The notes under the pieces were generated by a model, which worked only from the letters and a program-made list of their open reading frames with translations, had not been told where the DNA came from and did not search any database. From Platanthera guangdongensis (taxonomy: Eukaryota; Streptophyta; Magnoliopsida; Asparagales; Orchidaceae): a stretch of 64,000 nt of DNA. Within the stretch, counting starts at the first letter, position 1. Every line of letters begins with the position of its first letter. Positions 36,023 to 46,547 of this stretch are shown here, in pieces. The position numbers were made by a program, and so were the translations under genes. The stretch lies in NCBI GenBank assembly GCA_039583875.1, contig CM077162.1, forward strand, positions 165,683,220 to 165,747,219, written 5' to 3'.

Positions 36023-36763
36023 TGTTGAAGCCAAATATGAACTGTTGAAGCCAAATATGACCCCAACTGAAGTTCGAAGAAAAAGGGGTGCAGCCAAAAC
36101 CTACTTCTCTCAAGTCTCAACCCTTGACTGGATTCTAAGGACCTAAGACTGACCCAATAGCCTCAGCAGGGAGGTCCCACCTCACACCCAGAAGGTCTCT
36201 GAGAGCTTCCCCTCCAAAGCCAAAGCTAAGCTAGGAGCTCCTCAGAAAGCACTGGAATTTGGGAGATAATGATAGCTTGCCTTCTAAGGAGCCCTTATGG
36301 GTCTATTTATAGTTTTTGCTGCCTTGAGATTACTGAAATGCCCCTAGTTGGTCTGCAAATAGCCGAATCCCGATGTCTTTCTGAGGGTACTGGAGTAATT
36401 TCTCCTGAGGGCAATTATGTCATTCCACCCAGGGCCCTGGTCTCCACTCGGCGAGAGCCCTGAGCCGAGAACCTTCTGTCAGTGCCTGGCGGAAGTGGTC
36501 TCGCCTATCTATAGGCGAGAGTTCTCTTTAAGACGATCTGGGGCTGGCGCAAGCACTTGCGCGTTGATCTTCGTTCGACGAATTGGCCGCGCACGCCAAT
36601 CTGGGCTTGACGAAAACGGGGCGCCTTGCGGCGAGAACTCATATGTGGCGGGAGCTTATCGCTTAGCGCAAGCGCTCCCGCCTACCTGGGCGAGAACCTT
36701 CCCGGCTAGTCTGTCTGACCGTTTGTGCCTCCTGGTCTGGCACAGCGAATATGGGGTTGTACA
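36023..36763 (-). mobile_element. 3' LTR of the Tat element, with a 20-bp terminal duplication
   Basis: Outer end reads TGTTGAAGCCAAATATGAAC followed by a second TGTTGAAGCC at 36043. The 5' LTR has only one copy, which explains the 20-bp length difference (741 versus 721 bp). The inner end is TTGTACA at 36763. A minus-strand TATA box (CTATAAATAG) lies at 36303-36312. Confidence 0.9.
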
Positions 36764-36780
36764 CAATCCCTGCTCTTTTT
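36764..36780 (-). promoter_or_regulatory. Polypurine tract of the Tat element
   Basis: On the minus strand AAAAAGAGCAGGGATTG lies right before the 3' LTR start TGTACAACCCC. Confidence 0.7.
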
Positions 36781-36880
36781 GAGCTAGCTCTGTGCTCAAA
36801 AAGACATGTCCAACCCAAAAATATTCGCTGAGCACGTGTCAACATCAGGGAATCTTTCGGTGGGCCGTACGGTGCTTATA

Positions 36881-36888
36881 AATATGTG
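36881..36888 (+). promoter_or_regulatory. TATA box of antisense gene 1
   Basis: TATAAATA on the plus strand is 77 bp before the ATG at 36958 and oriented opposite to gag-pol. Confidence 0.6.
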
Positions 36889-36957
36889 TGCCGATAGACT
36901 GCTATAATACTTCCCTCGAGTCGTCATTCTCCCTCTGAGCTCTCGCCTCCTCTCGCT

Positions 36958-38217
36958 ATGCCTTCCAAGCGTGCCGACAAATCGCTTCCGCAGGATCTGC
37001 AGGACCGCGTTAACGCGGCACAGGCGCGAGCCAGGGCTAACAGCGCCTTGGTTGCTCCATGGCTAGCGAGGCAATTGCCGGTTGCTGAGCCTTCTCTGCC
37101 TAAGAAGAAGAAGAAGAGGGCGAAGGTGATTCAGCGGGACCTGCCCCGCGAGAACAGGAGCCCGCCTACCCGGACCCCTAGCCGCGCGGACGGCCCCTCG
37201 CCGCGGAAGGTAAGCTTGATATGCCAATTATTGAAAACACCAGCAGCCCCGTAGTTGACGCGTTATCTCTCGCAGGAGACGGTTCCTGATGCTGCCACGT
37301 CCCCGCGAGAACCCTTGGATCCACCCTCTAGCCATCATGATGACCAACCACGGGTTCTCGAGGCGCCCCCTCCACCAGACCCGAACACCGCTGGTAAAGG
37401 TTCCCCTCTCGCCCTTGACTTGCATCTTTAAATGCTGACAGGATTTCTCGCAGCGTCGGTTTCCGCACCACCAGATCTCGCCACCCGGGGGAGCGGGGCG
37501 AGAGCTGCGAATCAGTCCGCCCGTGCGGTTGATTCCTCCCTACCGGCGGGAGGAAACGCTGCCGAGTTCTCCGCGCCTTTGTTAGATACTAGCCCTCCGG
37601 CGGGAGAGGAGGCCCGCTCCCCCGCTCCTGACCAAGCCGGGATCACCATTCGCAAAGTTTACCCCCCCCCCCCCCCCCGCCCCGCGGAAAAGGAAAGCCA
37701 ATCCACCTCCTCTTTGGAGTTGGGGGGGGGGGGGGCTGGGCCTTCTCGCTTGCCGTCGACCGGGGGGCCTCGTCATTCTGAAGGTATACGGAAACTTTAT
37801 CGCAGCTACCCTTTAGCTCCCGCTAAAATGGGGACTCTTTTGACAGGGGACATGGGCTCGCGGCTTGGCGCTGAGGTAGAGGAGGAAGAAGAAGAAGAAT
37901 AAGAAGAAAGAGAGGGAGAAGATGGCGAGAGCTCTCCCTTCCCTTCGTCTGACGAGATGGAGGAGATCCTGACCGGTGCCGGGAGCGCGAAAAGGCGGGG
38001 GAAGAAGGTCGCCGCCATTCTATCGAAGCTCATCCGGCGAGAACGGGTCCGCGACCTTGCGGCAAAAGAGTTTCGCCAGTCAGTGGAGAAGAGGCTAGAG
38101 ACCCTGGAGCGAGATTACCTTATCGGCGAGATGGACCGGCCGGGGGAGCTACCGCCGGATCCTCACCCGAGAGGTGCATCGAGCGAATCCGAGATCTGTC
38201 TCGCCGGGTTGACCTAG
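36958..38217 (+). pseudogene. Antisense gene 1 of the Tat element (three exons, one premature stop)
   Basis: Exon 1 36958-37209 (84 codons; Lys-rich around residues 50-60), intron 37210-37275 (GTAAGC...CGCAG, 66 bp), exon 2 37276-37393, intron 37394-37453 (GTAAAG...CGCAG, 60 bp), exon 3 37454-38217. Both junctions join in frame. The product is basic at the start, then Pro/Ala/Ser-rich, then strongly acidic, then a basic helical segment (about 37980-38130). A GAA-to-TAA change at 37900-37902 in the Glu run is the one internal stop. Homopolymers C17 (37662) and G14 (37722) may hide indels. Near 38170 the alternative frame (IERIRDLSRR) may be the true end. No domain was recognised. Antisense extra genes are known from Tat/Grande-type elements. 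Confidence 0.65.
37662..37735 (+). repeat. Poly-C (17) and poly-G (14) tracts inside antisense gene 1
   Basis: Two homopolymers 43 bp apart, complementary to each other, could pair as a hairpin. They lie within the Pro-rich/Gly-rich part of exon 3. Confidence 0.9.
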
Positions 38218-38714
38218 GATGCAGCGTTCTGTCGTCCTACTTCAACACGCAGGCGCCACCCCGGACCAAGCTGCGGGACCGAGGAAAATGGCGGTGGGAG
38301 CAAGGGAAATGGCGTTGGGAGCCTTACTGAAGCGCGAGACCTCCCCTCCTCTTCCCCAGGCCTTCCCTTCTCTGATGTACCCTTATTTACTTGCTTAGAG
38401 TTGTAACTAATGATTCTGCACTTTATCGCTTATTATTTTATCCCGTTCTCGCTCAGCGAGAGCAATAACACGGTTTTTAATATTTTCTATTATTGTATGC
38501 GCATGAGTTATTTTCCCGAGTCCTTTGGTGGCGAGAGCCACCTCGCTTCCGCCTACCTTGCCCGTCGCATGACCTCTTGCAACGTTTGCGCTAGTCACTT
38601 AGTCAATCGGTCACAGTCAAACTCGGGCGGGAAAAATGAAGCGCCGCTGACCTAGGACGCGCCGGCTGTACCCCCGCCGCCTTTCTGAAAACAGCCATCA
38701 TTATCACGATTTTC
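38218..38714. other. Spacer between antisense genes 1 and 2
   Basis: No further exon is certain. It contains several GCGAGA words and T-rich patches that may serve as gene 1 terminator and gene 2 promoter. Confidence 0.5.
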
Positions 38715-38723
38715 TATAAATAG
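38715..38723 (+). promoter_or_regulatory. TATA box of antisense gene 2
   Basis: TATAAATAG is followed by a pyrimidine-rich leader (38745-38880) and the ATG at 38889. Confidence 0.65.
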
Positions 38724-38888
38724 GAGGCTCACCTACCACATTCATTTCTCCGATTCCAGTCTCTCTCCTCTCCTATTGCTCTCGCGGTCCCTCCAAAGCT
38801 CTCGCCCGTCTCCGCCTTCTACTTCCGTTTTTGTACCGTTCTCGCTCTCGCCTTCTCCTCGTAGATCTCGCCTTCAAACTTCATCGCG

Positions 38889-40948
38889 ATGCCGGGCAGA
38901 GGTGAAGGACGATCCAATTGCACAGAAGCTTTTCAAAAGCATCTTTTCCCTTCCTACACCCTTACTGTGGATGAGTTCAACCTGATCAAGACTCAACACG
39001 TTCCCGCCGGCTTCACCGTGCGGAACCCGGGCAATCATGACAAGGTAAACTCCGCAAGGGAGGGGGAGCTCGCCATCCCCATCGAACACTTCGAGGTGGG
39101 CTTCTGCCTCCCGCTGTGGCCTGAGATGCGGCAGGCCCTCCGATATTACGGGGTGGTTCCCGCGCAACTGAACCCCAACTCAGTGGCGATTCTCATGGCA
39201 TTCATATGCTATATGCGGTCCGAGAGGATCGAGTTTAGCTTGCCGATCTTCCGCAAGCTGTTTACTTTCCGCGCGAAAGGGGGTGTGGTGTTCTTCTCTA
39301 GGCAACTGCTCAAGACAATCGGTCTCGCCAACAAGCACCATCACTGGGGCGAGAGGTTCATCTACGTTTCTGGCGACTTTGGGAACGTACCCCTTGCCCC
39401 CATCCAATATGAGGATGCCGCCTACAAGCCTCCGTCCTTGGGCTCCCGCGAGAGCGCCCTCCTTGAGTTCTTCGGAACCAAGGACTTCGATGTCCTCTAC
39501 CTCCGGCGAGACGTCGATTCTCTCTCCCCTGTACTTCCGGGAGAAGGTAGAGTCTCTCCTTTATTTGTCTTTTTCTTGCCTTTTCCAAGGTTGGAACTTA
39601 TTGTTATTGTTATCGCAGGGGAGCGCGAGATCCCCCTATGCCAGCCCTTCGACGAGGCTCGCGCCGGAGGGAGTCAACCTCCTAGGGACCCGCTGGCTCT
39701 TGCGAAAGCCGCTGCGCAAGCCTGCCGAAAAGAGCCGGGCCCTCCCCCTTCAAGCGGTGTTGTGAAGCGAAAGCCCGGTGCTTCCGTGCCTCAACCAATC
39801 AAGAGACCCAAGACAACAGATACCGAGAAGGGCAAGGCTGTTGTGGTGCCGCCCACCCAACTCCTCCCTGCAGGCCGCTCCTTTGAGGAGGTCTTGCAGG
39901 CCATAAGCCAGATCGCGGCCACTAGGGGTGGCCATGAGACCCCTGCCGAGATCCCTCAGGCCCCTGGTGCCACAGAAAACGAGGGTGCCGCCGCCGGGAC
40001 CTCTGGCCACCACCCATCTGAAGAGGTGCCGCGGGGCCATCGCAATTTTGGTCTCGGCATGAGGTGCCTAGACGCGGAGAACAAGCCACTGCTGCAATGG
40101 GACCCTGACGCCAACAAGGTCTCGATCTCGTCCCTCTTGCCAAGCTGGGCAGAGCGAGACGAGGTCACCGGCGAGGCTTTCGCCTTAGGATACTGCCTCT
40201 ATAGCCGGGAGGATGCTAGCGTCTACGACAGGATGTCGACCCGGCTGCTGGCCTACGACTCCACTCGCGCCCTGATGCGTGGGCTGGAGCTTGCGCACAT
40301 GTGTGCTCGCCGGAGCATCACAATAGACCGTAACTTCCAGGACATGTTCAAGGCCAGGGACGATGCGGTGGCTCAGGCTGCCTCCCTGGCCAAGGAGCTG
40401 GCCGAGGCCCAGCAACTGTTATCCTCGCGCCAAGCGGAGGGGGTAAGCGAAACCTTTCACAATCACTTGTTCTCGCTACCATAACTCTCCTTTTATGCTA
40501 ACCTTCCGCCGTTCAGGATTCCGCCCAAGCTGTACTTCGCGAGGAGCTGTCCCAAGCCCGATACGACAACGTTCTCCTGCGGGAGCAGATCGCGCGTCTC
40601 GAGGCGAGTGCGGCCCCTCCGTTGGACGAGAGATTGAAGAGCCGATACTACTCGGCTTATGATATCGACAAGCTGCTCTAGGGGAACGCGCAAGCTACAG
40701 TAAAGTTAACGCTGGAGACGCTGCGAGACATCAACTGTTGGGACGGGAGGGGCAAAGACATCACTGCCCAACAGCTAGTTCCATGGCTTTTCGAGCCCAT
40801 TCAAAAGCCCCCTGGCGCCCCTGATACCCCACCCACAGATGTCCCGAAGTCCCCCGCGGCGGGTGGCGAGACCTCCGGGGGGAGCTCCGTCGAGAGCTCC
40901 AGCGGGAGCTCAAGCGGGAGCTCGGAGGGGTATAGCTTGTCCCCATGA
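38889..40948 (+). CDS. Antisense gene 2 of the Tat element: Transposase_28-like (putative gypsy type transposon) protein
   Basis: ATG at 38889. A stretch at 39547-39618 (GTAGAG...CGCAG, 72 bp) is either an in-frame retained segment or an intron. A clear intron lies at 40443-40516 (GTAAGC...TTCAG, 74 bp, phase 0). The last exon runs 40517-40948. Residues 20-180 fit the Pfam family Putative gypsy type transposon (Transposase_28): FCLPLWPEMRQALRYYGVVP, AQLNPNSVAILMAF, LPIFRKLFTF, GERFIYVSG. A Lys/Pro-rich linker, a helical heptad region (residues about 495-560) and a Gly/Ser-rich tail follow. A TAG at 40679-40681 would remove the last 89 codons. The function of this family is unknown; it is found in plant gypsy elements. 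The pyrimidine-rich leader and own TATA box suggest independent transcription. Confidence 0.75.
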
Positions 40949-41499
40949 GGGGCCCCCTCTTCTTTTCCTTTCCGCCTCTGCTTTTTCTTTCCGCCTCTGC
41001 TTTTTATTTCCGCCTCAATGTAAAACGCGAGACGTCACCAGTTTGTTCTTTTAATATATTTAATGCAAATGTTTATTGTAAATATCTCACTCTGTTACTG
41101 TGGATGTGCCTGATTTAATTGTTGTGGTCGGATTTTGTCTGCGTGTGCTTCCGTCGAGGCCCTTGGTCGTCTTAAGATAGCCTGCCCTAGTGATGGGTCA
41201 GCGCGATCCCGCACGAATCTTTAGGCGGGAGCCTGCTGCAAACTGCCAGACGGAAGCGTGGCTCACGAACCCTTGGGACGGAACCGTGCTCCTTAGCCTG
41301 CGTGAATCTCTTTCGGCCCGTCGTCTAACGATCCCGCTCGTTTGTTCGAAAATATTGAGTCTTCTTTGGCGAAAGCTCCCTCACTACGAGACCTCTTTGG
41401 TGGGAACTTCCCAGCCGAGATCTATCCCTGCCGAGACCTTTCCTATCTTTTCCATTTTGCCTTCCCAATGCGCCTCCTGCCCTGTCCAAACCAAGCCAA
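40949..41499. other. 3' flank of antisense gene 2
   Basis: Contains pyrimidine-rich repeats of CTTTCCGCCTCTGCTTTTT (40969-41015) and AT-rich words (AATGTAAA, AATATATTTAATG at 41053) usable as poly(A) signals. No frame is convincing. Confidence 0.45.
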
Positions 41500-42861
41500 C
41501 CAAACCAATCCTATCCCCCACAGGCGAGCCCTCGGACCTACCAGCTGGATGAGAGCCTGCGCGGCGGGTCTACCTGGGACTGAGCCGAGCTCGGGGTGCC
41601 GATGAATATCTCAAACCAACCAAACCTATCCCCCACAGGCGAGCCTTCGGACCTGCCAGCTAGATGAGAGCCTACGCAGCGGGTCTACCTGGGGGCGAGC
41701 CGAGCTCGGGGTGCCAATGAAGATCTCAAACCACCCAAACCTATCCCCCACAGGTGAGCCTTCGGACCTGCCAGCTAGATGAGAGCCTGCGCAGCGGGTC
41801 TACCTGGGGTCGAGCCGAGCTCGGGGTGCCGATGAAGATCTCAAACCAACCAAACCTATCCCCCACAGGAGAGCCTTCGGACCTGCCAGCTAGATGAGAG
41901 CCTGCGCAGCGGGTCTACCTGGGGCCGAGCCGAGCTCGGGGTGCCGATGAAGATCTCAAACCAACCAAACCTATCCCCCACAGGCGAGCCTTTGGACCTG
42001 CCAGCTAGATGAGAGCCTGCGCAGCGGGTCTACCTGGGGCCGAGCCGAGCTCGGGGTGCCGATGAAGATCTCAAACCAACCAAACCTATCCCCCACAGGC
42101 GAGCCTTCGGACCTGCCAGCTAGATGAGAGCCTGCGCAGCGGGTCTACCTGGGGCCGAGCCGAGCTCGGGGTGCCGATGAAGATCTCAAACCAACCAAAC
42201 CTATCCCCCACAGGCGAGCCTTCAGACCTGCCAGCTAGATGAGGGCCCGCGTAGTGGGTCTACCTGGGGCCGAGCCGATCTCGGGGTACCGATGAAGATC
42301 TCAAACCAACCAAACCTATCCCCCACAGGCGAGCCTTCGGACCTGCCAGCTAGATGAGAGCCTGCGCAGCGGGTCTACCTGGGGCCGAGCCGAGCTCGGG
42401 GTGCCGATGAAGATCTCAAACCAACCAAACCTATCCCCCATAGGCGAGCCTTCGGACCTGCCAGCTAGATGAGAGCCTGCGCAGCGGGTCTACCTGGGGC
42501 CGAGCCGAGCTCGGGGTGCCGATGAAGATCTCAAACCCACCAAACCTATCCCCCACAGGTGAGCCTTCGGACCTGCCAGCTAGATGAGAGCCTGCGCAGC
42601 GGGTCTACCTGGGGCCGAGCCGAGCTCGGGGTGCCGATGAAGATCTCAAACCAACCAAACCTATCCCCCACAGGCGAGCCTTCGGACCTGCCAGCTAGAT
42701 GAGAGCCTGCGCAGCGGGTCTACCTGGGGCCGCGCCGAGCTCGGGGTGCCGATGAAGATCTCAAACCAACCAAACCTATCCCCCACAGGCGAGCCTTCGG
42801 ACCTGCCAGCTAGATGAGAGCCTGCGCAGCGGGTCTACCTGGGGCCGAACCGAGCTCGGGG
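41500..42861. repeat. Tandem array: 12 copies of a 115-bp unit
   Basis: The anchor CAAACCTATCCCCCACAGG starts at about 41506 (variant) and then at 41621, 41736, 41851, 41966, 42081, 42196, 42311, 42426, 42541, 42656 and 42771, an exact 115-bp step. Copies 2-12 are nearly identical; the first and the one near 42196 are more diverged. Each unit contains CGAGCCGAGCTCGGGGTGCC. It is non-coding, between the antisense genes and pol. Such arrays in the 3' region of Tat/Ogre elements are known and can seed satellite DNA. Confidence 0.97.
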
Positions 42862-43011
42862 TGCTACAAAATGAATGATCACGTTATATTATGAGGAACT
42901 TGGCAACAGTTAAGAAAAAGCCACTCGATATAGTATAATAAATTTATTTTTGAAATACATGGTTACATCCTTCCCCCCTCAGGGGTAGAAGCGTTTTAGA
43001 TCATCACCACT
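42862..43011. other. Spacer between tandem array and pol
   Basis: About 150 bp of AT-rich DNA follows the array; pol ends at 43012 on the minus strand. Confidence 0.6.
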
Positions 43012-46000
43012 TCAAGTGTGGCTTAGGGCCCTTCCCTCCACGTCCTGGAGGTAGTATCCCCCCGTTCCGAGGACTTCCTTCACAATGTATGGACCTTCCC
43101 AGTTCGGGTGGAGCTTACCCACGGGAGCCGACCTTCCTGCCGCGTTAACCTTTCTCAGCACCAGATCCCCTTCAGCAAACTGCTTGACCCTGACATGCTT
43201 ATCAAAATGCTTGGCCAACCGTCGCTTGATCTCTTCTTGCCTGATGGCTGCCACGTCTCGCAGTTCCTCCACCATATCTAACGAGAGGCGCTGCCCCTCC
43301 TCATTCTCCACCCTCCAAGCCTCGTCTCCCTCGCCCGCGGCTGTGACTCGCGGGGACCGGACCTCGAACTCCACTGGTAGGATGGCTTCACACCCATGAG
43401 AGAGCTTGAAGGGGGTCTCACCGGTGGCCGTGTTCGGAGTCGTTCGTAGTGCCCACAGGACCGATGGGAGCTGCTCCACCCAATTTCCCTTCAAGTTCTC
43501 CACCTTCTTCTTTAGTAGGTTTACAATGATTTTGTTTGCTGCTTCCACCTGGCCGTTACTCCGAGGGTGATGGATGGAGGCAAACCGGAGATCTATCCCT
43601 AGTTGAGCGCAGAAGCTGATGAACTCCTCGCTGGCAAACTGGGGGCCGTTATCGGTCACTATTGCTTGGGGCAACCCATGTCTACAAATGATTTCCCCCC
43701 AGATGAAATTCCTTATGACCTGCGAGGTGACCTTGGCTAAGGCTTTAACCTATAGCCACTTCGAGAAATAATCGACCATGCCAAGAGGAACCTCCTCTGC
43801 CCACTAGCCGGAGGAAAGGGCCTAACTAAGTCCATTCCCCAGATAGCAAATGGCCATGGTTCCGTGATACTCCGGAGCCTCTGAGCTGCCAAGAGTTGAA
43901 GGGGGGCGTAGAGCTGACATTTTTGACACCTCCTCGCAAACTCCATGGCATCCTTCCTTAGGGTGGGCCAGAAGTACCCCTGCCTGACCACCCTTGCCTC
44001 CAGCGTCCTTCCTCCCGAGTGACTGCCGCACTCGCCCGAGTGCACCTCCCTTAAAATCTTTGGGATCTCTTCTTCAGTCACACATCTAGCTAGGAGCCCT
44101 GACAATATCTTACGATGCAGACCCCCCTCCATCATCAAGTAGTGAGCCGCTTTGCGCTTGAAGCTTCTCCTGACCTTGGTCCCCTCAGGCAGTTCACCGG
44201 TGGTCAGGAAGGCCACAAATGGATCTACCCACGAGGGTTGCCGATCCACCAGCATCAACTCTCCTTCCTCAATAGCCGGTCGGAATAGCTCCGTCAAGGT
44301 CCCTCCCCCGCGAGGTCCGAACTTGGCTAGTCGATCGGCGGCTACACTTTCTTCCCTTGGAACATGTTGAATTGAGAATGACCGGAAACCTCCAATGATC
44401 GCCCTTACCTTGGAGAGGTATCTGATGAGGGTAGGCTCCCGAGCTTCAAATTCTCCCCGGATCTGCAATGCTACTACCTTTGAGTCAGTGAAAACTTCCA
44501 CATCCTGAATCTCCAGCTCCTTTGCCAGGCGGAGGCCGGCGATCACGGCCTCATATTCCGCTTGATTGTTGGTCACGGGGAAATGTAGAATGACCGCCTG
44601 CTCTATGGTTACCCACTGGGGACTTGTCAACACCACCCCTGCCCCTAGGGAGTGCATTCCTGAGGCCCCGTCCACCATCAACTTCCATGCTTCTCGGGGT
44701 GGCTGCTCTCCCCCCTCGACCTCAACGATGTAGTCTGCTAGGAAGTCAGCCACTGTCTGTGCCTTGATGGAGAGCCTTGGGATAAAGGAGATGTCGAACT
44801 CGCTTAGCTCAATGGACCACTTAGCCAGTCTACCCGAGTGCTCCACTCCTTCGAAGATCTTGCGAAGAGGGTGGTCGGTGACCACCCTAATCGAATGCGC
44901 TTGAAAGTACGGCCGGAGTTTCCTTGCCGAGACGACCAAGGCGTAAGCGAGCTTTTCCAGGATGGGGTAGCGGAGCTCTGCTTTCCTCAATATTCGGCTG
45001 ACGTAGTAGATGGGCAGCTGCTTCTTTCCTTCTTCCCTCACTAGGACGAAGCTCACCGCCTCCGCTCCTACCCCGAGGTACAAGGTCAGGTCCTCCCCTT
45101 CCTTTGGGCTCTGAAGGAGAGGAGCCTGAGAGAGTTGTCTTTTCAGCCCTTGGAAGGCCTCTTCGCACTCGGCTGTCCATTCGAACCTTTGATTCCCGGG
45201 CAGCACCTTAAAAAATAAAGAACACTTGTCTCCTGCCCTGGAGAGGAACCTGCTTAGCCCAGTCAGCTTGCCTGTCAAGCGCTGGACCTCCTTGGTGTCG
45301 CGAGGTGACTCCAAATCCAGGATGGCCTTGACCTTGTCCGGGTTGGGCTCCACCCCCGCCGGAGTCAGAAGATGCCCGAGGAACATCCCGCGGCTGGCCC
45401 CGAAGACACACTTCAAGGGATTCAGCCTCATTTTGAACCTTCTCAGGGTGGAGAATGTTTCCTCAAGATCTTGTAGGTGCGAAACCATGCACTTGCTTTT
45501 GATCATTAGGTCGTCGACATAGACCTCCAAGTTCCTCCCCCTCTGATCCCGGAAGACTCGATCCATCATGCGCTGATAGGTAGCCCCTACGTTCTTTAAC
45601 CCAAAGGGCATCATCTTGTAACTGAAACATCCCTCCCTCGTGATGAAGGAAACATCCTTGGTGTCAGGAGGGTGCATCCGGATCTGGTGATAACCTGAAA
45701 AAGCATCTAAAAAGCTCATGACAGAAAAACCGACGGCTGAATCAACCAGCGCGTCGATCCGAGGCAGGGGGTAGCAATCCTTAGGGCATGATTTATTCAA
45801 CAAAGAAAAGTCAATACACATCCTCCATTTACCACCTCCTTTCTTTACCATTACCACATTGGAGATCCAGCCTGGATACTGGATCTCTGAGATGAAGCCC
45901 GCCTCCAGGAGCTTCTTGACCTCCTCGCGAATGGGCTCCTCCAGCTTGGTGGCGATAGCTCTCATCTTTTGACGGATGGGGCGGGTGCGGGGGTCCAAGT

Positions 46001-46541
46001 TCAGGCAGTGGCAGGCTACGTCGGCGTCGATGCCCGGCATGTCTGCCGCGCTCCAAGCGAAGATGTCAACGTTGCTTTGAATGCAAGCCCGCACCTGCTC
46101 CCGGGCCTCGAGACTCAAGCCCCCACTGACCCGCACCCTTTGTACTTTTCCTGCGTCGGTGAAGACCTCCATCTCCACCACTTCTTCGGCCGGCTCCAGC
46201 CGCGACTGCTCCCAACCGGTCCTTGCCTCTTCCTCCAGCTCCAGCTCTCCTCTTTCTCCCTCCTCCTCAATCTCCATCGCTTCTACACCCCCCCCCCCCC
46301 CCCCCCGCTGCTGCTGCTCGACTTCTACGCCCCTCGGGGCCTCTCCCCCGACTTCTTCTGCCGCCTGCACTTCTACTTCTAACGCCCTTTCCGTGCTCTC
46401 CTGCTCCCCGTCCCCCGGGACCACCTGCATATCTCTTTGCAGCTTCTCAGTCTCCTCTCCTCCGACGTCCTCCCCATCTATCCCTCTTTCCTCCTCTAAG
46501 ACCATCTCCTCTTCCTCAACAACCTCCTCTAGGGCCGTCAT
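43012..46541 (-). pseudogene. RT, two RNase H domains and integrase of the Tat element
   Basis: Reading leftward from 46541: an acidic Glu-rich linker of about 130 residues; NVDIFAWSAADMPGIDADVACH (pre-RT region); RT with FISEIQYPGWISNVVMVKK, YPLPRIDALVDS and catalytic YVDDLMIKS; a first RNase H whose catalytic Asp site is altered (LYLGVGAEAVSFVL); then a second, archaeal-type RNase H with VDGAS, NNQAEYEAVIAGL, VFTDSKVVA and AADRLAKFG, so D-E-D-D is intact. Two RNase H domains are the hallmark of Tat. Integrase has its HHCC finger (HSGECGSHSGG ... CQKCQ) and core start WGMDLV; a frameshift plus TAG near 43740 separates it from the second half (43674-43012) with IVTDNGPQF and NGQVEAANK. It is disabled only by these late lesions and the upstream stops. 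Confidence 0.9.
46288..46306. repeat. Poly-C tract (19 C) in Tat pol linker
   Basis: Codes for a poly-Gly stretch on the minus strand. A second run of 13 C lies at 46646-46658 in the protease end. Such runs make local indel errors likely. Confidence 0.9.
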
Positions 46542-46547
46542 CTCTAT

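Noticed and set aside
39180..40693. Minus-strand frames opposite antisense gene 2
   Set aside because: Shadows of the Transposase_28-like gene; gag-pol ends at 43012 and no sense gene is expected here.
32808..46541. Possible integrated plant pararetrovirus
   Set aside because: Both reverse transcriptases come with integrase, flanking LTRs, primer sites and target duplications, so they are LTR retrotransposons.
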